Shown: positions 37,676-44,682, counted from the first letter of the stretch. The stretch: 64,000 nt of DNA from Phocaeicola coprocola DSM 17136 (GCF_000154845.1 NZ_DS981512.1:62001-126000); one strand, 5' to 3'. Notes: generated by a model from the letters alone, not told the origin. Numbers and translations are program-made.

Positions 37676-37852
37676 ATGTACGAATACGAAGAAGATAGCG
37701 ATATTATCGGTTTGTCCTGCACGTTGCTCAATCCATATAAAGGTTACATGGAAGGCACAATCGTGGGCGACTATGGCAATACCATAGTTGTCCGCCTTGA
37801 AAGCGGCAAGGAAATTTCAGAATACCGTGATGAAGTGATTATCCATGATTAA
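37676..37852 (+). CDS. 58-residue acidic small protein
   Basis: A short ORF (MYEYEEDSDIIGLSC to DEVIIHD) 18 bp after the previous gene and 14 bp before the next. Intact frame, start spacing and similar composition support it as a real gene. It looks like an SH3-like or KOW-like small beta protein (KGYMEGTIVGDYGNTIVVRLESG). Strongly acidic N-terminus. Function unknown. Confidence 0.72.
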   Translation: MYEYEEDSDIIGLSCTLLNPYKGYMEGTIVGDYGNTIVVRLESGKEISEYRDEVIIHD

Positions 37853-37866
37853 ACGATAGCAAACGT

Positions 37867-38199
37867 ATGACACAGATAGCAACAAAATTCGTCAAATGGG
37901 ACATTCCCGAACTGGCGACATTGCAGGACAGCAAGGTTTACAAATTGCGGGTACACCTGAACAACGGAGGCAAGTTAAACCGGGAAGAAAAGAACTGGAT
38001 TACCCGTAACGTATGGGAAAGTATCTATTTCAAACGTGGAATTGCCTTGAGCGGTTATCACTTTGACTTTTCCGACATCCTCAAACGGTATTTCGTCAAA
38101 CAGCACGGAAGTATTCACGAGTATTATGCGATTGACAAAACAGCGTTACGCTCGATACTGTACGGCAGAATAGAGGATATTGTAGAAGTAAGCGGTTAA
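37867..38199 (+). CDS. 110-residue protein of unknown function
   Basis: A soluble protein starting MTQIATKFVKWDIPELATLQ, with a basic, helix-rich centre (NNGGKLNREEKNWITRNVWE) and no recognisable catalytic motif. It is third in the tight five-gene run 37361-38770 with gaps of 12-15 bp, so it shares the leader A transcript. Proteins of this size recur in Bacteroidota mobile elements; I cannot name the family. Confidence 0.75.
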   Translation: MTQIATKFVKWDIPELATLQDSKVYKLRVHLNNGGKLNREEKNWITRNVWESIYFKRGIALSGYHFDFSDILKRYFVKQHGSIHEYYAIDKTALRSILYGRIEDIVEVSG

Positions 38200-38211
38200 A
38201 ACAACAAGGAT

Positions 38212-38508
38212 ATGGGAGAATACAAATTTTATCAAGACCGTAAGGTTACAAGTTGGGAACGGGATTATTTCAGTGTGAAAGCGGACAGTTATGAAGAAGC
38301 CGAGGCAATCGTCCGCTCATGGAACTGTGAGGACGTGTCGAACATCATTGACAACCGTCTTTGCTATGAAGAGTGGCAAGCATTGACCGATACATCGGAA
38401 TCTATGCTCCCCGAAGAAAACGACGGCAACCCGACAATAGAAATTTTCAATCAAGACGGAGAATCAATAATGACTAATGTACCCGAAACACCTCAATCAA
38501 ACCAATAG
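38212..38508 (+). CDS. 98-residue acidic protein of unknown function
   Basis: A soluble, strongly acidic protein (EYKFYQDRKVTSWERDYFSV, SYEEAEAIVRSW, ending SIMTNVPETPQSNQ). The N-terminal part resembles small repeat-like domains of the type YxxxDxKxxxWxRxxFxVxAxxxEEA seen in mobile-element proteins. No membrane segment. It is the fourth gene of the leader A run, 12 bp after its upstream neighbour. Confidence 0.75.
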   Translation: MGEYKFYQDRKVTSWERDYFSVKADSYEEAEAIVRSWNCEDVSNIIDNRLCYEEWQALTDTSESMLPEENDGNPTIEIFNQDGESIMTNVPETPQSNQ

Positions 38509-38512
38509 AACC

Positions 38513-38770
38513 ATGAACGTAACAATCGAACACGTCTTTTGCCGCTATAGCGATGAAGCGGAAGAAATCTATTTCCGAATCATGAACACGATTCTTTTTG
38601 CAACTGACGAAACCGAACTTCGGGCAAGTATGGAACGCTTGAAGAACGAAACCACGCTCGACGACTATTTCATATTCGGATACGGAGCACACCATATCTG
38701 GATAAAGCAACGGCGACCGAGCGATAAAAACAGGATTTTCAAACATCGGATTATGGTAGCCCATTTCTGA
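38513..38770 (+). CDS. 85-residue protein of unknown function
   Basis: Start placed at 38513 (MNVTIEHVFCRYSDEAEEIY), 4 bp after the preceding stop; the longer frame from 38477 would overlap that gene. Mixed alpha/beta sequence with basic C-terminus (DKNRIFKHRIMVAHF). It is the last gene of the leader A run before the second leader repeat. No family recognised. Confidence 0.7.
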   Translation: MNVTIEHVFCRYSDEAEEIYFRIMNTILFATDETELRASMERLKNETTLDDYFIFGYGAHHIWIKQRRPSDKNRIFKHRIMVAHF

Positions 38771-38918
38771 CAGGAACAGGCAAAAGACCTCCAATGCGCT
38801 TTGCGGGCTGAACCGGAACTACCAGCTTCAGCCCGTTCCTCTTTCTCGCAATAGACATGCTGGCACAATCCCCCTTTTATCCTCACGATCAATTTTTATA
38901 CTGCCCCGGAATACCCGT

Positions 38919-39233
38919 TTATATTTCTCTTTTCGCTGCAAACCCTTTTTATCGCCCATCAACCTTTTACACGAGACCTTCTCTTCCCTGTGTTCGCACA
39001 TCGCTTTCGGGCTGCCTGATATAAATTGTGTCGCAAAGGTACTTGTCATGCCGTTCTTGTATGCAAGGTCAAAGCCTGACGGTTCACGACAAAATCTCCA
39101 CCCTCCGCTTCGCACGGGTAGTATTTAATCGTGAAACCTTGCATAAAGAGCTATGACACCTTTCGAGGCGACATAATTAAATCAGGCCCGAAAGTAGCAG
39201 GTGCTACAAGAGGGAAAAAGAAAACTCAAAATT
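38919..39233 (+). repeat. long leader repeat, copy B (about 310 bp)
   Basis: Second copy of 37037-37350 in direct orientation, upstream of the gene at 39243. Differences between copies are mostly substitutions in loops, plus changes that keep pairing, such as GAAGCGAC versus GAGGCGAC on the right arm. It could mediate deletion of the intervening five-gene block by recombination. Confidence 0.9.
39004..39194. promoter_or_regulatory. leader module B: long hairpin with antisense-facing -7 box
   Basis: Same pairing scheme as module A: CTTTCGGGC (39004) with GCCCGAAAG (39186), AATTGTGTCGC (39024) with GCGACATAATT (39168), then AAAGGT, GTCAT, TATGCAAGGT and GGTTCACGA with their complements inside. 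GCAAAGGTA starts at 39033, 210 nt before the ATG at 39243. A minus-strand TTG is again 22 bp from the box. GTAGC-AGGT-GCTAC (39194-39207) and AAGAGGGAAAAAG follow. Confidence 0.85.
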
Positions 39234-39242
39234 TTATAGGTT

Positions 39243-39530
39243 ATGACAAACGATGTAACAAATTCAAATGGAAGAGTAACGGTAGACGAAGTAATACACA
39301 GGGATTCGGTTTTCAGATACCAACTGTTAGACCGCTTACGGTCAGACTGCGAGTATTACCTCAATTACGGTAACAGACACCCCAAAACCTTATGGGCTGG
39401 CGACGAAAAATTGCAAATTGAGTTTATGATAAAACTGCATGATAGCTTCAAGGAGGGAGAAAAACCGGAGTGGCTTACGATGGATAAAATTTTGGAATAC
39501 AGTAAGAGAATGATAGCTCAAGAAGAATAA
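39243..39530 (+). CDS. LPD11-like domain protein, gene behind leader B
   Basis: A 95-residue protein with the sequence pattern of LPD11 (large polyvalent-protein-associated domain 11): FRYQLLDRLRSDCEYYLNYG, then RHPKTLWAGDEKLQIEFM and KPEWLTMDKILEYS. Such domains occur alone or in polyvalent proteins that enter recipients with phage or conjugative DNA. The exact activity of LPD11 is unknown to me. The family call is from remembered consensus and not from a search. Confidence 0.72.
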   Translation: MTNDVTNSNGRVTVDEVIHRDSVFRYQLLDRLRSDCEYYLNYGNRHPKTLWAGDEKLQIEFMIKLHDSFKEGEKPEWLTMDKILEYSKRMIAQEE

Positions 39531-39566
39531 AATTACTACTAAGGAACAGACTAAAAATGTGATATT

Positions 39567-39782
39567 ATGGCATGGTTGGCAGTAAATAAAGACGGAACAG
39601 AATGGATTATGCCCGAAAAGCCCGTTCGGGGCCGGTGTGGGCATTGGGAGTATTTGGAAGAAGTGTACAATGTACCAATCGAGATAGAACTCCCCAAAGG
39701 GACTGTTTACAAACTTCTCGGCAAAGAACTGACATGGGATGACGAGCCGGTAGAATTACAGACCAAAACAGAAAAAAGGTAA
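39567..39782 (+). CDS. 71-residue small protein of unknown function
   Basis: MAWLAVNKDGTEWIMPEKPV start, then RGRCGHWEYLEEVYNVPIEI and a GTVYKLLGKELTWDDEPVEL tail. The pattern (AVDKDGTE, short strand-rich acidic protein) recurs in phage and plasmid accessory genes. It is 36 bp after the LPD11-like gene and shares its transcript. No catalytic motif. Confidence 0.72.
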   Translation: MAWLAVNKDGTEWIMPEKPVRGRCGHWEYLEEVYNVPIEIELPKGTVYKLLGKELTWDDEPVELQTKTEKR

Positions 39783-40335
39783 ATGTAGTACGGGCTGGAG
39801 TACCAGTTTCAGCCCGGTTACACCGGCTAAAATCTAAAACAGATACGCGGGTGCGATACCCTCTTTTATTTCCGAACAGACACTCATACCGTTTCCTTCG
39901 GAAATACCCCTTTATACATTTCGGCTGCGCCATATCCTTTTATATCGAACGGCCACTCATGCAAAGGCGGCTTCTCCGCTTTGTTTCAAGGCAGACTTCG
40001 GCCATTTTTCCTTTACCTCTTCTTTCCCTCATTTCTCTTGCCGGATAGAGACAGCGATATCGATACGTCGCACACGCCTTTTGCCGGATCTTCGTCCGAT
40101 AGTATTTTCCACGATGCAGCGTATATGGTTGTTAAACGGTATATCGTTCTTGCCGCTTCAACCCCAAACAGCCGATACACTTTCTCGCCTGATGTTCTTC
40201 CCGCCCACCTGCCGGAACGGGAGCGGTCTTGTGTCGGTGGACGGACAGGTCTTTCATGTTTCCGAGTCCGCTGCGGATTGTTTCGCCTCGACTTTTTCGC
40301 GACCGCTTTCTATTTGAAGTCGCCATATCGTTTTT
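39783..40335. other. long non-coding leader upstream of the ssb hairpin
   Basis: No gene is supported here; ORFs in both directions are low-quality. It contains spaced CTTTTAT-like boxes at about 39863, 39910 and 39932. These occur left of other leader hairpins too. A second function for the stretch is not apparent. Confidence 0.5.
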
Positions 40336-40504
40336 CGTTGCAAAGTTAGTATGCAGACGGGCGCGACCCGATGGTCTTGACCAATGGCGTATCGCACAAA
40401 TCTTCCTTTATCGGGCTTGCGGTTTGGGGCTTCGCCTCCAAAATAAAGAGTATTTATGCGCTATCCTTGGTGCAGCCCTTTACTGCACCTACTTTTATGC
40501 ACCG
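40336..40504. promoter_or_regulatory. leader module C upstream of ssb: long-range hairpin with antisense-facing -7 box
   Basis: The left arm CGTTGCAAAGTTAGTATGCAG (40336-40356) pairs imperfectly with the right arm at 40483-40504 (CTGCACC, then TACTTTTATGCACCG): TGCAG with CTGCA, AAAGT with ACTTT, TGC with GCA, CG with CG. GCAAAGTTA at 40340 is TAACTTTGC in reverse, 200 nt before the ATG. Local stems TGGTC-TT-GACCA and GGTGCAG/CTGCACC lie within. It is the most divergent of the six modules and lacks the AGGGAAAA tail. Confidence 0.65.
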
Positions 40505-40539
40505 TAAAACTGATTTATTAACTTCAAAAAGCAATCGCA

Positions 40540-40923
40540 ATGAAAAAGATCGAGAACAATTTCGCAGTAACCGGATTCGTGGCAAAAGATGCCGAAGTCC
40601 GTCAGTTCACCACCACAAGTGTCGCACGTTTCCCGCTGGCAGTGGCCCGTCAGGAGAAGAACGGCGAAGATACCAAGCGTATATCCGCTTTCATGAACAT
40701 TGAAGCGTGGCGCAAGAACGAGAATACCGGGTCGTTCGACCAGCTCACCAAGGGCACGCTGCTTACCGTGGAGGGCTATTTTAAACCCGAAGAATGGACC
40801 GACAAAGACGGCGTGCTGCACAACCGCATCGTGACGGTTGCAGTCAAATTTTATCCGGCTGTCGATAAAGAGGAGGAAGTTCCTGCGGAACCGGCAAAGA
40901 AACCGAAGAAGGGCAAGAAGTAA
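40540..40923 (+). CDS. ssb: single-stranded DNA-binding protein (mobile-element SSB)
   Basis: A 127-residue OB-fold protein: NFAVTGFVAKDAEVRQFTTT, RFPLAVARQEKNGED, FMNIEAWRKN and LLTVEGYFKPEEW are the ordered SSB landmarks. The C-terminus is basic and short (PAEPAKKPKKGKK) and lacks the acidic DDDIPF-type tip that recruits partner proteins in housekeeping SSB. It is the only gene of leader C. Element-encoded SSB genes are hallmarks of conjugative leading regions, where they coat incoming strand and blunt the SOS response. Confidence 0.9.
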   Translation: MKKIENNFAVTGFVAKDAEVRQFTTTSVARFPLAVARQEKNGEDTKRISAFMNIEAWRKNENTGSFDQLTKGTLLTVEGYFKPEEWTDKDGVLHNRIVTVAVKFYPAVDKEEEVPAEPAKKPKKGKK

Positions 40924-41042
40924 TTCCTGCCTTTTTGAGACAAAGCGGCCCGAAGGCCGCTTTTGTTTTGCTCGTTACCGTTCCGGAACGTCTATACTTT
41001 TATACTCCTTCATACTCCACACGAAGAGTCCGCCGTCGTCCA

Positions 41043-41230
41043 TTGATTTTCCCGTGCAAAGTTAAGGCGGTCGGGAACCGGCAAGGCGCGGCTTCATTTG
41101 AGGTTAACAACCATCAACTCGCAAGCTCGTCAATACTTGTTCAACACAAATGAAATCGTCCATAGGACTATCCGCTTCCTCCTTGCCTTGTTTCCCTTCT
41201 GTCCGCCTTGTGGTCCGCACGTAAAATCAA
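41043..41230. promoter_or_regulatory. leader module D: long hairpin with antisense-facing -7 box in an internal loop
   Basis: Perfect segments in order: TTGATTTT (41043) with AAAATCAA (41223); CGTGC (41053) with GCACG (41217); AAGGCGG (41064) with CCGCCTT (41203); GGGAA (41073) with TTCCC (41192); GGCAAGG (41080) with CCTTGCC (41181). GCAAAGTTA at 41056 sits partly in an internal loop, 248 nt before the ATG, with a minus-strand TTG 17 bp away. A small hairpin GAGGG-AAA-CCCTC (41243-41255), AGGGATAAAAAAAC and AACTTAAAATTC follow. Confidence 0.85.
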
Positions 41231-41303
41231 ATCCCGCCGGACGAGGGAAACCCTCCGAAGGCAGGGATAAAAAAACAAAAGTCAAACTTAAAATTCAAGA
41301 CGT

Positions 41304-41831
41304 ATGAAACAGATGATTTGGTCAAGCTATGACCTGTTGGACGAAACGGCAAAAGAATACTATCAAAATTCACAACGGGAAATATTGGACGATGACTGTT
41401 ACGAGGTCAGCGATGAAGAATGGGCAGAAGAAGTATATCGCTGGCTGGACGACGAACGGAGCAACCTGAATAAAGAAGTGGACGGCATTATTGTCGTGTT
41501 CGGCAACTTGGGATTATGGAACGGCCGGAGACAAGGCTATCAAATATTGGGCAGCACCATTGCCGATATTTTGAAATCCCAGTGCGACGATGCAGAATGG
41601 TACGGCGACGGCTATAACATTCGCGGACGGATGGGCCATCATGACGGTACGAACTACACCTTGTATCGTATCGCCAAAGACCGTGATGAAGCGGAGCGTA
41701 TCGCCGATAAGATTTACAACCGTGAAATCGACGAAGAAGGTTTCCGCCGGAGAACACGTTCCCTCTATCCGTATGTAGCCGCCGTGTACGGCTGGAAAAC
41801 AAGGCAGCGCAAGCCGGACAAGGCCGCATAA
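41304..41831 (+). CDS. 175-residue acidic protein of unknown function, gene behind leader D
   Basis: Starts MKQMIWSSYDLLDETAKEYY and is very acidic in its first 60 residues (DDDCYEVSDEEWAEEVYRWL). The centre has GLWNGRRQGYQILGSTIADI and an N-G-R-M-G-H-H-D-G-T-N-Y segment, suggesting a compact alpha/beta fold. I recognise the type as recurrent in Bacteroidota conjugative elements but cannot name it. The acidic face makes it a candidate DNA-mimic anti-restriction protein, which is an inference from composition and position. Confidence 0.78.
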   Translation: MKQMIWSSYDLLDETAKEYYQNSQREILDDDCYEVSDEEWAEEVYRWLDDERSNLNKEVDGIIVVFGNLGLWNGRRQGYQILGSTIADILKSQCDDAEWYGDGYNIRGRMGHHDGTNYTLYRIAKDRDEAERIADKIYNREIDEEGFRRRTRSLYPYVAAVYGWKTRQRKPDKAA

Positions 41832-42024
41832 AATGCTGTCCACAAAATACCGCAACGCATCCGCCAGAGATGGTTGCGGTATCCTTTATCGAATGGGCGA
41901 AACACAGAACCGTCTCCTTTTATAATCAGCTCCATTCCTTTTTATCACTACTCACGGAGCAATATCCGCCTTTTATACCGACCCCGGTCTTTCGTATATC
42001 TCCCGTCTTTTCTTCTTTCCATCA

Positions 42025-42195
42025 CCGGTTTGGTTTTACCAGATGCAAAGGTAGGCCGTCGCACTTGATCCGGTGGCTTGAAGTGCATTTCTTGCAAAAT
42101 TCTTCCTTACCGGGGTAAGAGTAATTTTCCAAGGAAAGCCACCGTATGAAGTTTTCCCGACAGCCGTGTACCGCATCCGTAAAACCCCAAAGCGG
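42025..42195. promoter_or_regulatory. leader module E: long hairpin with antisense-facing -7 box
   Basis: GTTTTAC (42033) pairs with GTAAAAC (42179); GATGC (42042) with GCATC (42173); GGTA (42050) with TACC (42169); GGCCGTC (42054) with GACAGCC (42159, one mismatch); CGGTGGCT (42071) with AGCCACCG (42137). Outside these, CCGGTTTGG (42025) pairs loosely with CCCCAAAGCGG. GCAAAGGTA at 42045 is 213 nt before the ATG and its AAA is bulged. CGGTTC-AGGAAGAAA-GAACCG (42193-42213) and AAAAGGGAAAATAAG follow. Confidence 0.85.
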
Positions 42196-42257
42196 TTCAG
42201 GAAGAAAGAACCGACAAAAGGGAAAATAAGTATTAACAATTTCAAAAAACTAAGATT

Positions 42258-42947
42258 ATGCCTAATCATGTGACAAACCGTTTAGAAATAAACGCAGACC
42301 GGGAAACAGTACAAAAAGTAATGAATTTCTTAAAAGGTAAAACCGATGATGACAATACGCCTTGTTACATCGACTTCAACAACATCATTCCTATGCCTGA
42401 AGAACTGTTGATAGAAAAAAGCAGCAGTGGAGATTTGGGTATGAAATACCTTGAAGCAATGCAGTTGAAGCCATTCTATTTTTTATTGGACGATGATGCT
42501 TTGAGAACCATTCAATGGATAGAAGGATTGGCGGAAAAGGACAGAAAAGAAGCGCTGCAACTTGGAGCATCGTATTTGGAAAATCGGAAAAAGTACGGTT
42601 ATCCCACTTGGTACGAGTGGTCTACCGCCACATGGGGTACAAAATGGAATGCCTATCACCAAGACTTTGAAGAGCCGAACATACTTTGGTTCGATACGGC
42701 ATGGAATGGAGTGCCACTGCTTATCCAAAAACTTTCCGAGATATTTCCGGATGTGGAATTCCATTACGCCTATGCGGACGAAGACTTAGGTTTCAATACG
42801 GGAAGAGGAACAGCCCGCAATGGAGAAATCAACATGACGATACCCGAAGGTAGAAGCAACGAAGCCTTTGAAATCATGTTTTTTGTGAAACCGGGAATGG
42901 ACGAATATTTTGAACTGACGGACGAAGGTTACAAATGGGTTTCCTAA
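42258..42947 (+). CDS. YubB/DUF1281-like ferredoxin-fold protein, gene behind leader E
   Basis: A 229-residue soluble protein with the DUF1281 (YubB) pattern: MPNHVTNRLEI start, FNNIIPMPEEL, the WYEWSTATWGTKWNAYH block and IQKLSEIFPDVEFHYAYADE with FNTGRGTARNG. YubB-like genes belong to the accessory or leading region of enterobacterial conjugative plasmids; their function is not established. A homologue in a Bacteroidota element behind an Frpo-like leader supports the leading-region interpretation. No membrane or signal segment. Confidence 0.85.
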   Translation: MPNHVTNRLEINADRETVQKVMNFLKGKTDDDNTPCYIDFNNIIPMPEELLIEKSSSGDLGMKYLEAMQLKPFYFLLDDDALRTIQWIEGLAEKDRKEALQLGASYLENRKKYGYPTWYEWSTATWGTKWNAYHQDFEEPNILWFDTAWNGVPLLIQKLSEIFPDVEFHYAYADEDLGFNTGRGTARNGEINMTIPEGRSNEAFEIMFFVKPGMDEYFELTDEGYKWVS

Positions 42948-43193
42948 ACATTCGGTACAGATAATGACCGGTGCAGGTTCGGGATACATTGACAATGGAT
43001 GTGTCCTGAATCCTTTTGCCGGAATTCCCCCTTTATATCTTCATGGCTCTTTCCCTTTTATCGAAACGCGGTCCGTTCCCCTTTGTACCGTGACTATCCA
43101 GCCGGAAAGTAATCCTTTTATAACATTTTAGCTTCCCCCGTTTTATCCTCCTTACAGCCGTTTCCCAACACTCCATGCCGAAAGCCCGCTTAT
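42948..43193. repeat. series of CCTTTTAT-type boxes in leader F
   Basis: Between the DUF1281 gene and hairpin F the motif recurs at about 43029 (CCCTTTATA), 43051 (CCCTTTTATC), 43079 (CCCTTTGTA), 43113 (CCTTTTATA) and 43140 (GTTTTATCC), spaced 22-35 bp. Similar boxes precede hairpins A, B, C and E, for example at about 41914, 41937 and 41972. No gene is seen in this stretch. Confidence 0.6.
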
Positions 43194-43343
43194 TTTTTCT
43201 GCAAAGTTCGATTGCCGCTTGTCTGTCCTGTCAAGAACCGCTTACGCTTGCTGTCGAAAAATCTTCCTCCCCGACTTTGTTGGAGAGTGTATTTTTCGCA
43301 GCCTTCTTGCCTGGACCGACCGTCAATCCTATAGGCAGAAAAA
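43194..43343. promoter_or_regulatory. leader module F: long hairpin with antisense-facing -7-like box
   Basis: TTTTTCTGC (43194) pairs with GCAGAAAAA (43335); GATTG (43210) with CAATC (43324); GTC...GTCC (43221-43228) with GGACCGAC (43313, gapped); CAAGAA (43232) with TTCTTG (43304). AAAGTTC of GCAAAGTTCG (43201) is in an internal loop, 216 nt before the ATG. The reverse box is GAACTTTGC, so weaker than TAnnTTTG, with a TTG 22 bp upstream. CCTTT-C-GGTAC/GTACC-AAAGG hairpin (43351-43377), AAGGGAAAAAC and AACTTAAAATTTA follow. Confidence 0.82.
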
Positions 43344-43416
43344 TAATCAACCTTTCGGTACAGGATTGTACCAAAGGGAAAAACAAAAAATAGTTCAAAC
43401 TTAAAATTTAGAGCGT

Positions 43417-43731
43417 ATGACATTTAAAGAATTTATGCAAGAGAACGGTTATGAGTTACAAACAACCTTTTGGGAAGACTTCTCAATAGCGGACAGATTT
43501 GGGTTGGCGGCTGTTTTGGACACTTTCAACCGGGCTTTCAGGGAGTGGAAAGGGGACTATAAGTTCTTGACGGAACTGACATTGGTACTTAACCATAAGA
43601 TATGGCAATACTATGAAAACAGACCGGATATGGCGGTACTTTACAATACTCTTTGGGAACAAGCCGACCAATACGCCAAAGAGAATCTGAAAGGGAACGA
43701 GTTAAGCTATTACTGGGAGGTGACGGATTAA
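43417..43731 (+). CDS. 104-residue protein of unknown function, gene behind leader F
   Basis: Begins MTFKEFMQENGYELQTTFWED and is helix-rich and acidic (AAVLDTFNRAFREWKGDYKFLTEL), with no signal or membrane segment. The pattern F-x-x-D-F-x-I-A-D-x-F-G and H-K-x-W-x-Y resembles small conserved proteins of Bacteroidota mobile elements. It is the last plus-strand gene of the leader-module array and ends at a strong bidirectional terminator. Function not known. Confidence 0.78.
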   Translation: MTFKEFMQENGYELQTTFWEDFSIADRFGLAAVLDTFNRAFREWKGDYKFLTELTLVLNHKIWQYYENRPDMAVLYNTLWEQADQYAKENLKGNELSYYWEVTD

Positions 43732-43752
43732 ATATATAATACCCTCGCATGA

Positions 43753-43795
43753 TATAAAGAAAAAGAGGCAGTTCTAAAAGCCTCTTTTCTTTATA
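43753..43795. terminator. bidirectional terminator between convergent genes
   Basis: TATAAAGAAAAAGAGGC (43753-43769) pairs with GCCTCTTTTCTTTATA (43780-43795), with one A bulged. A/T-rich ends give U-runs in both directions. The stop of the minus-strand gene at 43791 lies inside it. Confidence 0.85.
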
Positions 43796-44183
43796 GGTTA
43801 ACTTCTAATTCTTTTCCACCAGATAAACAAAAATACGCATTCTGGAGCTGGTGTAAGTATTCTATGCGGTGTCCGCTTACCGTATATTCATTAGCATGAG
43901 TGGTAATGTAATATACAGTTTGATCATCCCAGTCTTGTGTAATCTCCATTTCATCATTGTCAAATGTATAATCGTCAAGCTGATTAAAACCGCATTGCAA
44001 AACCAATTTTTCAGTAAGTAATATTGGCTGAATGTCTCCATTTGTTTTATACGGAGGTTCTCCCCATTTATAAACAACGGATATATTCTCTTTTCTCAAC
44101 TTAGGATCATAATCCAATGCACAAACCAAAGATGGTTTACCTTTATAAGCAACGTAATTGCCAACTCTCAATTCTTTAATCAT
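43791..44183 (-). CDS. 130-residue conserved protein of unknown function
   Basis: Starts IKELRVGNYVAYKGKPSLVC and ends with EYLHQLQNAYFCLSGGKELEV. This layout (RxGNxV at the start, PIxLTExxLxxxGF in the middle, YxHxLQNxYFxLTG at the end) is a common small protein type in Bacteroides phages and mobile elements, of unknown role. It is the only gene here opposed to the leader-module array. Its lower GC than neighbours suggests a separate origin. Confidence 0.8.
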   Translation of the reverse strand: MIKELRVGNYVAYKGKPSLVCALDYDPKLRKENISVVYKWGEPPYKTNGDIQPILLTEKLVLQCGFNQLDDYTFDNDEMEITQDWDDQTVYYITTHANEYTVSGHRIEYLHQLQNAYFCLSGGKELEVNL

Positions 44184-44280
44184 AACAATTCTGTATTATC
44201 TTTTAGACTAAAAACTTAATCCCTCTTAAATCGCTAATAGATACAAATCTACAAAATAAAATGAAACTTTTACACGTCCT

Positions 44281-44562
44281 TTATTTTCCCTCTTTTACGG
44301 CATTCAGGAATACTTTTGCCGGTTTGAAGGCGGGGATGGAATGAGCCGGAATCACAATAGTTGTGTTCTTTGATATGTTACGGGCCACCTTCTCTGCCCT
44401 TTGCTTGATAATGAAGCTACCGAAACCCCGCAGGAACACTTCGTTCCCGGCAATCATCGCATCTTTTACATTCTCCATGAATGCCTCGACCACGGTCATT
44501 ACGACCTCTTTCTCTATTCCGGTCTGCTGTGCAATCCGGCTAACAATTTCTGCTTTTGTCAT
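44281..44562 (-). CDS. HU/IHF-family DNA-binding protein
   Basis: A 93-residue nucleoid protein with the HU pattern: TKAEIVSRIAQQTGIEKEVV, GNEVFLRGFGSFIIKQRAEK and RNISKNTTIVIPAHSIPAFKP with the conserved Pro of the DNA-inserting arm, then FKPAKVFLNAVKEGK. It bends DNA and may serve as accessory factor in recombination, mobilisation or transcription of the element. Single-gene unit. Confidence 0.93.
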   Translation of the reverse strand: MTKAEIVSRIAQQTGIEKEVVMTVVEAFMENVKDAMIAGNEVFLRGFGSFIIKQRAEKVARNISKNTTIVIPAHSIPAFKPAKVFLNAVKEGK

Positions 44563-44603
44563 ATATAAGAATTAAATAGCAATGTACAAAAATGCAACTT
44601 TTT

Positions 44604-44634
44604 TTGGATAAGTCAAATCTTTGGCCCACCTTTG
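44604..44634 (+). promoter_or_regulatory. promoter of the MATE gene (TTG-20-CACCTTTG)
   Basis: TTG at 44604-44606, a 20-bp spacer and CACCTTTG at 44627-44634 approximate the Bacteroides -33/-7 consensus; only the first base of TAnnTTTG differs. Transcription from here would give an approximately 140-nt leader before the MATE ATG. Confidence 0.55.
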
Positions 44635-44682
44635 CGGCGAAATAACGCAAAGGACATTTTATAATCCTCATCGGAGGGCTAT

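Noticed and set aside
39851..40507. Several overlapping ORFs of 65-122 residues inside the ssb leader
   Set aside because: Low-complexity Pro/Arg/Phe-rich translations in competing frames, inside a leader whose structural features explain the sequence better.
37151..42054. GCAAAGKTA boxes as CTnDOT-type integration core sites (GTAnnTTTGC in reverse)
   Set aside because: The match is real but the boxes sit at a fixed distance from start codons inside hairpins and no duplicated element ends flank them, so a promoter role fits better.
37037..43416. Leader array as a CRISPR or diversity-generating system
   Set aside because: Repeats are long, structurally rather than sequence conserved and each precedes a gene; there are no short regular repeat-spacer units, cas genes or reverse transcriptase.
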